This document shows, one piece after another, positions 7,516 to 16,380 of a DNA stretch of 41,887 nucleotides (the first letter of the stretch is position 1; each line of letters opens with the position of its first letter). The notes beneath the pieces were generated by a model. That model did not search any database, was not told the origin of the DNA, and saw nothing but the letters and a program-made list of their open reading frames with translations. Origin of the DNA: Propionibacteriaceae bacterium UBA6238 (GTDB lineage: Bacteria > Actinomycetota > Actinomycetes > Propionibacteriales > Propionibacteriaceae); assembly GCA_002441465.1 (NCBI GenBank), contig DJWE01000010.1:14415-56301 (forward strand), read 5' to 3'. Both the position numbers and the translations under genes were made by a program.

Positions 7516-8661
7516 ATGTCCGACGGCACACACGGGTCCGAAGACCGACTCCGCGCGGTCATCGTCGGCAGCGGACTGATCGGGAACATCCACCGGCGCG
7601 CGGCGTTGCTGAACGGTGCCGAGGTGGTGGGCGTCGTCGAGAAGGACCCTGCCCGCGCGCAATCCGCCGCCCGGAAGTGGGGAGTCGCGAACGCCTGGGA
7701 CCACCTCGAGGACGCCCTCGCAACCCGGCCGGACGTCATCCACGTCTGCACCCCGAACGTCACCCACGCCCCGTTCGTGCGGCTCGGCCTCGACGCCGGC
7801 GTGAACGTGATCTGCGAGAAGCCCCTCTGCCTGGACGCCGGCGAGGGCGCCGAACTCGCCGCCACCGCCGGTGAGCGCGGCCTCGTCGCCGCCGTCCCGT
7901 ACACCTACCGCTACCACCCGCTGGTGCGGGAGATCCGGCATCGCCGCCTCGCCGGCGAACTGGGCGCGATGCACCTCCTCCACGGCTCCTACCTGCAGGA
8001 CTGGCTGCTCTCACCGAACGCGTCCAGCTGGCGCGTCGACCCAGCCCTCGGCGGCGCCTCCCGCGCCTTCGCCGACATCGGCTCACATTGGTGCGACCTG
8101 GTCGAGTGGGTGTCCGGCGAACGCATCGCCGAATTGGTCGCCGACATCGCGATCGCCGTCCCTGAACGCCCCGGCGACACCGGGCCGACCTTCTCCCGGG
8201 GGGCCGACGACCTGCCCCGGGTCCGGGTCCGGACCGAGGATGTCGCCAACATCTTGTTCCGCACCACTACCGGTGTTCCCGGCACCCTTACGGTCTCCCA
8301 GGTGTCGGCGGGGCGGAAGAACCGGCTCTGGTTCGAGCTGGACGGGGCCGTGCAGTCCGCGGTCTTCGACCAGGAGAACCCGGAGACGGTCTGGCTGGGT
8401 GGCGAGGGTGAATCCCGGATCCTCTCCCGCGATCCCGCACACGAGTCCGCGGACGCACGCCGGGTCACCCTCACCCCTGCCGGCCACGTGCAGGGCTGGG
8501 AGGCCTGCTTCGAGAACTTCGTCGCCGACGTCTACGCGGCGATCTGCGGCACCCAGCCCGAAGGCCTGCCCACCTTCGACGACGGCGCCCGCTCCCTGAG
8601 GCTGGTGGACGCCGTGCTCGCCTCGGCCTCGAACCGGCAGTGGACGGCGGTGGCCCCGTGA
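7516..8661 (+). CDS. Gfo/Idh/MocA-family oxidoreductase
   Basis: A 381-residue NAD(P)-dependent dehydrogenase acting on sugars, inositols or their derivatives. The Rossmann fold shows the glycine motif VIVGSGLIGNIH (about 15-26) and the family hallmark CEKPL (about 105-109), whose lysine is catalytic. The C-terminal alpha/beta domain includes the GGASRAFADIGSHWCDL segment, which matches the substrate-side GG..D.G.H motif of the family. GGGGAGG lies seven bases before the ATG. It is the first gene of the run with the ABC importer and is divergent from the ROK repressor, so it probably oxidises the imported sugar or a product of it. The exact substrate is not deducible. Confidence 0.9.
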   Translation: MSDGTHGSEDRLRAVIVGSGLIGNIHRRAALLNGAEVVGVVEKDPARAQSAARKWGVANAWDHLEDALATRPDVIHVCTPNVTHAPFVRLGLDAGVNVICEKPLCLDAGEGAELAATAGERGLVAAVPYTYRYHPLVREIRHRRLAGELGAMHLLHGSYLQDWLLSPNASSWRVDPALGGASRAFADIGSHWCDLVEWVSGERIAELVADIAIAVPERPGDTGPTFSRGADDLPRVRVRTEDVANILFRTTTGVPGTLTVSQVSAGRKNRLWFELDGAVQSAVFDQENPETVWLGGEGESRILSRDPAHESADARRVTLTPAGHVQGWEACFENFVADVYAAICGTQPEGLPTFDDGARSLRLVDAVLASASNRQWTAVAP

Positions 8662-8830
8662 GACGCGGGCTCGCGGCCACCCGTCCCGCCCGAACCACGC
8701 GGCCCCGCGGGAGCGCCGATCGCATGCCGACCAACAACCCCGACCCACGTGCAGGGCGTGGGCATCGAAACCAGGAATCAGCTCTCAACGGTGCACAGCA
8801 GCACCCGAGGCACAGCAGAAAGGAATACTC

Positions 8831-9958
8831 ATGAGAAAGACGATCGCGGCGCTGTTGGGCGCTGCGCTGGTCATCACGCTGGGGGCCTGCAGCACCTCGT
8901 CCACCCCGGGTGAGACGGGCGCGGCGGCGGGCAAGACCATCTACGTGCTCGGCCCGACCCCCGACCACGGCTGGACGGCCCAGGCCGGCAGCTACGCCGA
9001 GAAGAAGGTGGCAGAGATCAACGCCGCCGGCACCTACAAAGCCGAATACCAGGCATCCTCGGACGGCGAGGCCCAGAACGACCTCGTCCAGAACATCATC
9101 GCCAACGGCGACGCGGCCGGCGTGGTGTTCTTCGCGCTCGACGACTCGGCGAAGTCCGGGCAGGAGGCGCTGATCGGCGCCAACATCCCGTTCATCTCCT
9201 TCGACCGGATCATCGAGGGTCCGGACAAGTCCGCCATCTTGAACTTCTCCGGCGACAACTGGGCCGTCGGCGCAGGCATCGGCTACTGGCTGCAGAAGAA
9301 CGGCATGAAGCCCGGCGACACCCTCGTCACGCTGATCGGCGATAACGGCACCGTGAGCTCGCGTCGCCAAGAAGGGTTCGAGCAGTTCCTGAAGGGCGAG
9401 AAGGACTACTCCGACAAGGAAACCGGGCAGACCTACAAGACCAGCCAGACCTGGACCGCGGACGAGGTCAGCGCACTGAGCTCGAAGTACAAGGTGGTCA
9501 GCGACTGGAGCGCAGACGCCGCCTACCAGTACCTGGAGCAGACGCTGCCCGACATCATGAAGGACGCCAAGTCCAGCGGCGGCAACCTCTACGTGTTCTC
9601 GATGGACGACGAGATGACCTTCGGGTTCATGAACCTGCTCGAGGGCAACACGCTCGACGACGCCGCCAAGAAGGACCTGGCGGACATGAACGTGTACATC
9701 TCCGCCATCGGCGGCATGCAGGAGCTGTACGACGTCATGGCCGGCACCGCGCCGCAGTCGAAGATCGCCGATCAGTACTTCGACGGCCTGATGAGCATGT
9801 ACTTCTCGCCGAAGATGATGACGACCGCGATCGACTACATGACGAAGTACCTCGACGGCACCGACTGGAAGTACAAGGCCGGCGACGGCGAGTACGAGCC
9901 CACCTTCATCGTGGACAAGGACAACGTCAGCAAGTTCCAGGGGTTCACGGGCCACTGA
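8831..9958 (+). CDS. Sugar-binding lipoprotein of ABC importer (periplasmic-binding type 1)
   Basis: A 375-residue extracytoplasmic lipoprotein. The signal sequence has a basic start (MRKT), a hydrophobic core and the lipobox LGAC at residues 17-20, so it is lipid-anchored on Cys20. The mature part is a type 1 periplasmic-binding (Peripla_BP_4) domain: an opening strand IYVLGPTPDHGW, a Q.LIQNQ-like segment (DLVQNIIANGDAAGVVFFALDD) and the hinge regions typical of ribose/galactose-type binders. AAAGGA lies about nine bases before the ATG. It is 169 bp downstream of the dehydrogenase and is followed by a strong hairpin and the ATPase, as is common for highly expressed binding proteins. Confidence 0.9.
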   Translation: MRKTIAALLGAALVITLGACSTSSTPGETGAAAGKTIYVLGPTPDHGWTAQAGSYAEKKVAEINAAGTYKAEYQASSDGEAQNDLVQNIIANGDAAGVVFFALDDSAKSGQEALIGANIPFISFDRIIEGPDKSAILNFSGDNWAVGAGIGYWLQKNGMKPGDTLVTLIGDNGTVSSRRQEGFEQFLKGEKDYSDKETGQTYKTSQTWTADEVSALSSKYKVVSDWSADAAYQYLEQTLPDIMKDAKSSGGNLYVFSMDDEMTFGFMNLLEGNTLDDAAKKDLADMNVYISAIGGMQELYDVMAGTAPQSKIADQYFDGLMSMYFSPKMMTTAIDYMTKYLDGTDWKYKAGDGEYEPTFIVDKDNVSKFQGFTGH

Positions 9959-9993
9959 TCCGATTTACTGACAACGGAGGAAGCTGAACCTGT

Positions 9994-10023
9994 CGCGGGG
10001 TGCGCGAGGACGCGTGCCCCGCG
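9994..10023 (+). promoter_or_regulatory. Strong intercistronic hairpin between binding protein and ATPase genes
   Basis: Arms of 13 bases (9994-10006 and 10011-10023) pair along their whole length if two G-U pairs are allowed, with an AGGA loop. The hairpin begins 36 bases after the binding protein stop and ends 34 bases before the ATPase start. Such structures in sugar ABC operons give partial termination or protect the upstream mRNA, so that the binding protein is made in excess. Confidence 0.6.
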
Positions 10024-10057
10024 GCAGGGTCGTCACAGGCGAGGGGGTGATCGCGGC

Positions 10058-11554
10058 GTGAGCATCCTGGAGATGACCGGAGTGTCGAAGTCGTTCGACG
10101 GGAACCGGGTGCTGAAGGGCGTCGACTTCAGCGTGGAGCAGGGCGAGATCCATGCCCTGCTCGGTGAGAACGGCGCGGGCAAGTCGACCCTGCTGAACAT
10201 TCTCGCCGGCGTGATCCCCAGGGACGGCGGCGACGTCCACTTCGACGGGACGCTCTACCCGCACGCCACCATCGCCCAGATGGAGAAGGCGGGAGTGGCC
10301 TTCGTCCACCAGGAGCTCAACGTCGTCAACGACCTGACGGTGAGCGAGAACATCTTCTTCAACCACGAGCTGACCTACCCCTTCGGGCTGCTCAAGCGCA
10401 CGGAGATGATCGCCCGGACCCGCATGTTGTTCGAGCGGCTCGGGGTCGACATGGACCCCACCCGCAAGGTCGGCGAGCTCAAGACCAGCCAGAAGCAGTT
10501 GCTCGAGATCTGCCGCGCGCTGCACGCCGAGGCGAAGCTGATGATCCTCGACGAGCCCACCACGGCGCTGGGCAACGACGAGATCGAGCACCTGTTCTCG
10601 ATCCTGCGACAGCTGAAGTCCGAGGGGCGCTCGTTCATCTTCGTCTCGCACAAGATGCCCGAGGTCTTCCAGATCGCCGACACCTACACGGTGCTGCGCA
10701 ACGGTGAGCTGATCAGCTCGGGCGCCGTCGCGGACGCGACGCCGTTCTCGATCACCTGCGACATGGTGGGGGAGCAGTACGCCGACGAGGACGTCTACCG
10801 GGCCCGCGAACTGGGCCCCGTAGTGCTGGAGCTCGACCGGCTCACCTCGGAGTCGTTCCGGGACGTCAGCCTGACGCTGCGCCGCGGCGAGGTGGTCGCC
10901 CTCACCGGCCTGGCCGGGTCCGGGGCGAGCGAGCTGATGCAGGCCCTGTTCGGGGCGATCCCGCTGCTGGACGGCGAGATCCGCGCCCACGGCAAGCCTG
11001 CGTCCGGGTCGATCCGGGCGGCCATGCGGGGCGGCATCGGCATGTTGCCGACCAACCGCAAGGAGAACTCGGTGATCCCCGACGTGAGCGTCCTGGAGAA
11101 CCTGTACCTTGCCGAGCACAGCCTCTCCGCACGGCGGCAGTGGATCCACAATGCCCGCGAGATCGCCCAGTACGAGAACTTGCGCGACGCCCTGAACATC
11201 CGCACGCAGGGTCCGGGCGTCGCCATCAACAGCCTGTCCGGCGGCAACCAGCAGAAGGTGTTCCTGGCCCGCTGGCTGAACACGGACGCCGACATCCTCC
11301 TGCTCGACAACCCCACCCAGGGCGTGGACGTCGGCGCCAAGGAGGAGATCTACGGGCTGATCCTCGAGCTGGCGACCGCCGGCAAGACGGTGGTGATCAA
11401 CACCCTCGAGATCCCCGAGATCCAGAAGGTGTCCGACCGTTGCGTCGTGCTCTACGCCGGCGACGTCGTGGCCGTGCTGGACCACGACCAGATCAACGAG
11501 CGTGACGTGATGCTCTATTCGACCAACGCCATGAATGCAGCGAAGGGTGACTGA
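10058..11554 (+). CDS. Sugar ABC transporter ATPase, two nucleotide-binding domains (MglA/RbsA type)
   Basis: A 498-residue fused ATPase that powers sugar import. The first half has a canonical Walker A (GENGAGKSTLL, about 36-46), a family-typical signature (TSQKQLLEI) and Walker B with catalytic Glu (LMILDEPTTAL). The second half has a loop without the Walker lysine (GLAGSGASELMQ), a good signature (LSGGNQQKV) and a Walker B where Glu is replaced by Asn (LLLDNPTQGVDVGAKEE). A degenerate second site is common in this family, but the Asn is unusual. The GTG at 10058 follows GAGGGGG by about 11 bases. It overlaps the open frame of the permease. Confidence 0.93.
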   Translation: MSILEMTGVSKSFDGNRVLKGVDFSVEQGEIHALLGENGAGKSTLLNILAGVIPRDGGDVHFDGTLYPHATIAQMEKAGVAFVHQELNVVNDLTVSENIFFNHELTYPFGLLKRTEMIARTRMLFERLGVDMDPTRKVGELKTSQKQLLEICRALHAEAKLMILDEPTTALGNDEIEHLFSILRQLKSEGRSFIFVSHKMPEVFQIADTYTVLRNGELISSGAVADATPFSITCDMVGEQYADEDVYRARELGPVVLELDRLTSESFRDVSLTLRRGEVVALTGLAGSGASELMQALFGAIPLLDGEIRAHGKPASGSIRAAMRGGIGMLPTNRKENSVIPDVSVLENLYLAEHSLSARRQWIHNAREIAQYENLRDALNIRTQGPGVAINSLSGGNQQKVFLARWLNTDADILLLDNPTQGVDVGAKEEIYGLILELATAGKTVVINTLEIPEIQKVSDRCVVLYAGDVVAVLDHDQINERDVMLYSTNAMNAAKGD

Positions 11555-11555
11555 G

Positions 11556-12665
11556 GTGGAAGCGAAGACCGGCAACACGGTGTGGCGGGCGGTCTCGTCG
11601 CTGTGGCGCGAGCACAGCTACATCTTCGTGTTCATCGTCATCCTGATCGTCTACGCCGTCACCATCCAGCTGAACGGCAAGAGCTTCACCTCCGGTCACA
11701 TCTCCTCGATCCTGTCCAGCCAGAACACCGTGATCGTGGGCACCATGGCGATCGGCATGGCGCTGGTGATCATCACCGGCCAGATCGACCTGTCGATCGG
11801 ATCCGCGCTCGTGCTGTGCTCGGGCGTCACGATCGTCGTGTTCAACATGACCGACAACATCTTGCTCACCGTGCTGGCCGCGCTCGGCTCCGGACTCCTG
11901 CTCGGCGCGGTGAACGGCGTGCTGGCGGCATACGCGAAGATCCCGCCGTTCATCGTGACCCTCGGCACCATGCTGATCTACCGCTCGCTGGCGCTGTGGG
12001 CGGTGCGGGAGATCCCGGCGGAGATCAGCGGCTCCTCGTCCAGCCAGTTCGCGATGAAGTCGGGCTCGGCGAGCTACGAGTTCCTCCGCATGGTGTTCGG
12101 CACCGGCTCGCTACGGATCGCGGGCTTCTCGATTCCGTACGTGTCGATCCTGTTCCTGCTCTGCGTGGCGCTGTTCGTGGTGATCGCCGGCAACACGAAG
12201 TACGGCAAGGCGGTCTACGCGGTGGGCTCCAACGACAGGGCCGCCCGGCTCGCCGGCGTGAACGTCGACCGGATCAAGGCCTCGGTGTTCATGGTGACCG
12301 GTGTGCTCGTCGGGGTGGCCAGCATCATCCAGGCCTGCAAGGTCGGCAACATCACCCCTGCCTCCTCGGGACGCTCCTACGAGATGTATGCGATCGCCGC
12401 GGTCGTGCTGGGCGGCATCGCCATGGCCGGTGGACGCGGCAACATGGCGGGCGTGCTGTTCGGCGCGCTGTCCTACTCGGCGATCGACTTCATCATCGTC
12501 AGCATCCCGGCCCTCAGCGCCGACATCCAGGACACCTTCCAGGGCCTGGTGCTGATCCTGGTGATTCTCGTCCAGACCGCCGGTCCGGTGGTCAAGGAGA
12601 GGTTCACGTCCCGACGACGGCACAGCCGGACGCCCGCAGCGGCCGCTGCGGGCACGACCGGCTGA
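11556..12665 (+). CDS. Sugar ABC transporter permease (BPD_transp_2 family)
   Basis: A 369-residue integral membrane protein with about eight to ten hydrophobic segments, of the RbsC/AraH type. Its family motif GSNDRAARLAGVNVDRIKASVFMVTG is visible before the last helices (the coupling region that touches the ATPase). I chose the GTG at 11556 because GAAGGG lies eight bases before it; in-frame ATG at 11535 and GTG at 11547 lie inside the ATPase gene. It follows the ATPase by one base and ends only seven bases before the end of the converging FG-GAP gene, with no terminator visible between them. Confidence 0.92.
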   Translation: MEAKTGNTVWRAVSSLWREHSYIFVFIVILIVYAVTIQLNGKSFTSGHISSILSSQNTVIVGTMAIGMALVIITGQIDLSIGSALVLCSGVTIVVFNMTDNILLTVLAALGSGLLLGAVNGVLAAYAKIPPFIVTLGTMLIYRSLALWAVREIPAEISGSSSSQFAMKSGSASYEFLRMVFGTGSLRIAGFSIPYVSILFLLCVALFVVIAGNTKYGKAVYAVGSNDRAARLAGVNVDRIKASVFMVTGVLVGVASIIQACKVGNITPASSGRSYEMYAIAAVVLGGIAMAGGRGNMAGVLFGALSYSAIDFIIVSIPALSADIQDTFQGLVLILVILVQTAGPVVKERFTSRRRHSRTPAAAAAGTTG

Positions 12666-12672
12666 GCGTCCG

Positions 12673-14211
12673 CTACGCCGAGCCCCCGTCGACTCCGCCG
12701 ATCGCCGAGCCGAAGCTGTTGCCGACCGGATCGGGGATCGACCCACCGGGCACCCACGCCCGCGGGGCACCGCCCCCGAACGGAATCACGTTCACCATCC
12801 CGACGGGGTTCTGCTGGTCACGGGGCAACCCGACCAGCAGCACCCGCTCCGTTCCGCCCGCGATGGTCGCGACCACCTCGCCGAACCGGTCGCCGGGCTG
12901 CGCGATCCCCGGGACGCCAGGGCTCTGCTGGGTCCAGCTGACGTCGGAGGAGAGCAGATCGGCGCGGAAGACCTGCACCAGACCGGTGTCCTTGCCCTTC
13001 TTGGTGTCCTCGCGGGGCACACCCACGGCGAGCCGCGTGCGGGGGTCACCCAGACCTGGCGCGATCCAGGCCACCGCGGAGCCGAACCGATCGCCCTTCT
13101 CGGCCACACCGGCCACCCCGGGCGTGTTCTGGGTCAGCGCGGCTCCCGGCGTCACGTGGGTCGTGTTCGAGCTGAACAGTTGCACCGCGCCGGCCTTCTC
13201 CCGTGAACCGATGCCCTCGCCGGGTGCCCCGATCGCGATCCGGGCCGTGCCCCCGACCAGCACGGTGTCGACGGCGGAGCCGTACAGGTCCCCGGCCTCC
13301 GCCGTGCCCGGCACGCCGGGCGAGTTCTGCGACAGCGACCGGCCCGAGTACTCGTCGGGGTAGTAGATGTCCTCCACCAGCACGGCCGAGCCGGCGTTGG
13401 CGCGGCTGCCGATCTTCTCCTTGGGCACGCCCACAACACAGTCGATCTCCCCGGCGATACCGCTGAGGTAGTTGCACGACACCGCGGCGCCGAACCGGTC
13501 GCCCGGTTCGGAGGCGCCCGAAACGCCGGGGCTGTCCTGGGTGATCCAGTGCGTCTGGCTGCCGCCGTCGAACGCCGCACGGACGGCGAGTGCGCCGGCG
13601 TCGCTGTCGGCACCCGGTACCCCGATCGCCAGCGCGTAGGCGTCCGGCTCGGGCGTTCCGCCCTGTCCGAGGTCCTCGACCGCGTCGACGGTATAGCCGA
13701 ACTCATCCCCCGCGCCGGCGGCGTGCCCGAACGAAGCCTGGCTGTACTGGGTGCTGCCGGCGCCGGCGCCGAGGCCGCCGGGCGCACCCCGGATGACCCG
13801 AACCCACCCGACGTCGGCCAGGCCAGCGATGTCCTCACCGGGAATGCCGACCACCACGTCGGTGTAGCCGTCGCAGTCGAGGTCCGCCATGGCCAGCGCG
13901 GCGCCGAAGCGGTCACCGGCCTCCGGGCCACCACCGACCCCGGGTGAGCTCTGGTGAAGCTCGGCGCGGGCACCCTCGCCCACTCGACCGTCCGCGTCGC
14001 CGTAGAGGACGACGATCCGGCCCGCCTGAGGCTGTCCGGAAACGGCGGCCAGCGGGTCCGCGACGACGGCATCGGCCCAGCCGTCCCCGTCGACGTCGGA
14101 CGAGACCCCGGCGGTGCAGCCGTCGGCCACGGCAAAGGCCGGCGGCGTGGGCGAGGTCAGTGGAATGGTGAATGTCAGGGCCAGCCCTGTGAGCAGTGCC
14201 TGGGTATGCAT
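12673..14211 (-). CDS. Secreted FG-GAP repeat protein
   Basis: A 512-residue exported protein predicted to fold as an integrin-like beta-propeller. A signal peptide (about residues 1-28, ending near AFA) is followed by repeats that each carry a phrase like SPGVxGxxExGDRFGxAV and a later strand ending in VGVPxED/VGIPGED. Calcium-loop motifs are visible (DVDGDGWADAVV and DLDCDGYTDVVVG). The ATG at 14211 has GAGGAGG six bases upstream, an excellent start, although the frame runs open far upstream as a shadow of the glycosidase gene. It is the second gene of a two-gene run with the glycosidase (96-bp gap). Its role is unknown; it may bind polysaccharide or cell-surface partners. Confidence 0.85.
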   Translation of the reverse strand: MHTQALLTGLALTFTIPLTSPTPPAFAVADGCTAGVSSDVDGDGWADAVVADPLAAVSGQPQAGRIVVLYGDADGRVGEGARAELHQSSPGVGGGPEAGDRFGAALAMADLDCDGYTDVVVGIPGEDIAGLADVGWVRVIRGAPGGLGAGAGSTQYSQASFGHAAGAGDEFGYTVDAVEDLGQGGTPEPDAYALAIGVPGADSDAGALAVRAAFDGGSQTHWITQDSPGVSGASEPGDRFGAAVSCNYLSGIAGEIDCVVGVPKEKIGSRANAGSAVLVEDIYYPDEYSGRSLSQNSPGVPGTAEAGDLYGSAVDTVLVGGTARIAIGAPGEGIGSREKAGAVQLFSSNTTHVTPGAALTQNTPGVAGVAEKGDRFGSAVAWIAPGLGDPRTRLAVGVPREDTKKGKDTGLVQVFRADLLSSDVSWTQQSPGVPGIAQPGDRFGEVVATIAGGTERVLLVGLPRDQQNPVGMVNVIPFGGGAPRAWVPGGSIPDPVGNSFGSAIGGVDGGSA

Positions 14212-14306
14212 ACGGATCCTCCTCGTTCGGCAATGATGAATTGGAGGAGCCGGCCCCGGCCGGTGATACGTGGCCGGACCCGGGCAGGGCCCGGCCACGT
14301 CCGACG

Positions 14307-16211
14307 CTACGGCGTGGGGTAGTCCACGACGAACTGCGGCGTTCCGGTGTTCGAGTTGTCCACCTGGCCACCGGTGTCGTTCACCACGTGGGTGATCGTG
14401 CCCGCGCCCAGGTTCACCGTGAGAATGTGGTGCAGCGTGACGCCGGACCGGTCGGGCACCTCGAATCCGCTCGTGGTGACGTTGTCGGGGTTGTTCCGGC
14501 TGTACACGTACACGCCGCCGCCGACCAGGCTGAGCGTGCGCACCCGGTCCGCAACCTTGAAACCCGGGTAGCCGAGCGTGCCGTCCGGCTGCGTCCAGTC
14601 GGCCTGGGTCGGCGCGTCGTAGGCGAGTTCGTTCTGGTAGAACACCACTCGCCCGCCGTTGCCCTTCCAGAGCGTGCTGTAGCGCTGGAAGTGCTCGGAG
14701 AACAGGCCGGTGGCAGTCACGTCGTCGCCGTTCACGACCAGCCCGTAGCGGCCGATGTTCGTGTTCCAGCGATCCGTGTCGCCCTCCACGCCCGTGGTGA
14801 AGTCCTCGACTCCGTGGTCGGCGCGCCAGATCCAGGTGTGATCGACCAGGACGTGGTCGGCGTTGATCTCCAGTGCCGTCACGGCCTTTCCGACGTGCGG
14901 GCCACCGACCCGGAAGTAGACATCGCTCAGGGTGATCGGGTTGCGCGTGCTGCTCGTGCGCCCCCACGCATGCCCCCGGGCCTGACCGACCTGCAGCAGG
15001 ACGGGGGAGAGCTTCGTCCCTGCATCCATGGTGAGCCCTGCCACCACGATCCCGGGCCGGTCCGCGATCCGCAGCGGAGTCGCGCCGCGCTGGGCGGTCA
15101 GGGTGGCGTGCCCGAGTCCGAGCACTACGGTGTCGGGACGCTGCACGAGGATCGTCCGGTCGACGTCGTAGACCCCGGGCGTGAACAGCAGGTTCCGGCC
15201 CTGGGCGAGCGCGACGTTGATCCGGCTGACCGGGTCGGCCGGCTTCGCGATGTAGAACTCCGACAGCGGAATGCTGCGCCCTGCCGTCATCCCGTGGGAC
15301 CACGAGACTCCGGAGGTGTTCTGCTGTGCGGAGGGCACCCGGACGAACCAGGTGCCGGCGCCGTCGACGTACAGGTACGGCTTCTCCCGGCTGAGCGGGG
15401 TCTTCGCGATGGTGGTGTAGGGCGGGTCGGGGAAGGCGGAGTCGTCGGGCGCCCCGACTACGCCGGAGAACACCTGATTCCACACGCCGTTGCTCCACCC
15501 GTCCACGTCGCTGTTGCGGGTGAGCCACTGCTGCTGCGAGCCGCTGATCACGTACGGCAGCCTCGAGTCGGCGATGTAGCCGCCGCTGGCGTACTGCGGC
15601 CCGGCGGAGCAGTAGTCCATCAGCGACAGGTTCGCGCCGCCGATGTCGAGCCGGCGCAGGGAAACCGCCTGGGAGACGGCCCAGAAGTTGGCGCTCGCCT
15701 TGCAGCCGTCCGCCACGTCGGACTTGTCGATCTTCAGGGTGAGGTTGGACAGCGTCCGCCAGAACGTGTCCAGGGCGATGCAGTTGGAGGTGCCGCCGTC
15801 GCCCAGACAACGGTTGTAGACGTCGATGCTCCCGTTGATCGTGACGTCACCCGGGTTCGCGCCGAGGCCCGCGACCTCTGTGTAGTAGCCGAGCGTGAAA
15901 TGCAACGGCTCGGTCGCGGTGCCGTAGGTGCCGGGCAGGAACAGCACGGCGTAGCGATTGGTGCCCATCTCGTCGTTCAGCTGCTTGTCCGAGATCGCCG
16001 CGAGCGTGCCCTTGATCTCTGACGTCGACATGTCGGGCGAGATGATCGTCACGTTCGGACCGAGGTCGGGGGAGGTGACGACGGGCTTGCCGTGGCCGCC
16101 CGCCGGGACGGCCTGCGCCGTCATGGTGGTCAACGAACCGGCGACGAGAACTGCTCCGGCCAGCGCTGCGGCCAGCCTTCGGAGCCGGTGGGTTGGGGGT
16201 GTCAGTGTCAT
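14307..16211 (-). CDS. Secreted beta-helix glycosidase, GH55-like (probable exo-beta-1,3-glucanase)
   Basis: A 634-residue exported protein. A twin-basic N-terminus and hydrophobic core ending near AQA (residue about 34) form a signal peptide. The mature part resembles Streptomyces GH55-type beta-1,3-glucanases: two stretches of beta-helix, with segments such as GTNRYAVLFLPGTYG, VYNRCLGDGGTSNCIALD, FWAVSQAVSLRRLDI and WIWRADHGVEDF. Similar proteins are sometimes mislabelled adenylyl cyclase, for which there is no evidence. It would release glucose from beta-1,3-glucan outside the cell. The ATG at 16211 has AGAGG about seven bases upstream. Its promoter carries a LacI-type operator, and the FG-GAP gene follows. 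My family assignment rests on remembered similarity, so the substrate is probable, not certain. Confidence 0.65.
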   Translation of the reverse strand: MTLTPPTHRLRRLAAALAGAVLVAGSLTTMTAQAVPAGGHGKPVVTSPDLGPNVTIISPDMSTSEIKGTLAAISDKQLNDEMGTNRYAVLFLPGTYGTATEPLHFTLGYYTEVAGLGANPGDVTINGSIDVYNRCLGDGGTSNCIALDTFWRTLSNLTLKIDKSDVADGCKASANFWAVSQAVSLRRLDIGGANLSLMDYCSAGPQYASGGYIADSRLPYVISGSQQQWLTRNSDVDGWSNGVWNQVFSGVVGAPDDSAFPDPPYTTIAKTPLSREKPYLYVDGAGTWFVRVPSAQQNTSGVSWSHGMTAGRSIPLSEFYIAKPADPVSRINVALAQGRNLLFTPGVYDVDRTILVQRPDTVVLGLGHATLTAQRGATPLRIADRPGIVVAGLTMDAGTKLSPVLLQVGQARGHAWGRTSSTRNPITLSDVYFRVGGPHVGKAVTALEINADHVLVDHTWIWRADHGVEDFTTGVEGDTDRWNTNIGRYGLVVNGDDVTATGLFSEHFQRYSTLWKGNGGRVVFYQNELAYDAPTQADWTQPDGTLGYPGFKVADRVRTLSLVGGGVYVYSRNNPDNVTTSGFEVPDRSGVTLHHILTVNLGAGTITHVVNDTGGQVDNSNTGTPQFVVDYPTP

Positions 16212-16265
16212 GCAACATCCTCTCCATTGAGGGACTGCGGACGGCGGGGGTGCCGTCCTCGGCCG

Positions 16266-16295
16266 ACCATAGCCCTCCTATGGGAGCGTTCTCAA
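16266..16295 (-). promoter_or_regulatory. Promoter of the glycosidase gene
   Basis: On the minus strand a -35 box TTGAGA (16290-16295) is separated by 18 bases from a -10 box TATGGT (16266-16271). The spacing is close to ideal for a housekeeping sigma factor, and the site lies about 55 to 85 bases before the glycosidase start codon. Confidence 0.55.
16281..16294. promoter_or_regulatory. CebR/LacI-family operator-like 14-mer
   Basis: TGGGAGCGTTCTCA matches the known CebR/CelR box TGGGAGCGCTCCCA at 12 of 14 positions and is a nearly palindromic LacI-family site with a central CG. It covers most of the -35 box of the glycosidase promoter, so a bound repressor would block polymerase. No LacI-family gene lies in the window, so the regulator would act from elsewhere. 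Confidence 0.55.
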
Positions 16296-16380
16296 CCCTG
16301 CGGGACGGTCCGTTCCAGCGGTTCTACTGTTGCGCGTCCTGAGTTCGTGGACAGTGGGGGATGGCGGGTCGTACGCATCA

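Noticed and set aside
8744..8762. Six-bp inverted repeat after the dehydrogenase gene as a terminator
   Set aside because: Short stem, 7-base loop, no T-run, common by chance in GC-rich DNA.
14211..15810. Extension of the FG-GAP protein to 1045 residues
   Set aside because: The extra frame lies inside the glycosidase gene in another frame, is Arg rich, and there is an ideal ribosome binding site with signal peptide at 14211.
14196..16022. Plus-strand frame of 608 residues opposite the glycosidase gene
   Set aside because: Antisense shadow; no domain, Val/Arg/Gly-rich composition.
14307..16211. Adenylyl cyclase annotation for the beta-helix protein
   Set aside because: Relatives may be so labelled, but no cyclase catalytic motif is visible and the protein has a signal peptide with a beta-helix glycosidase pattern.
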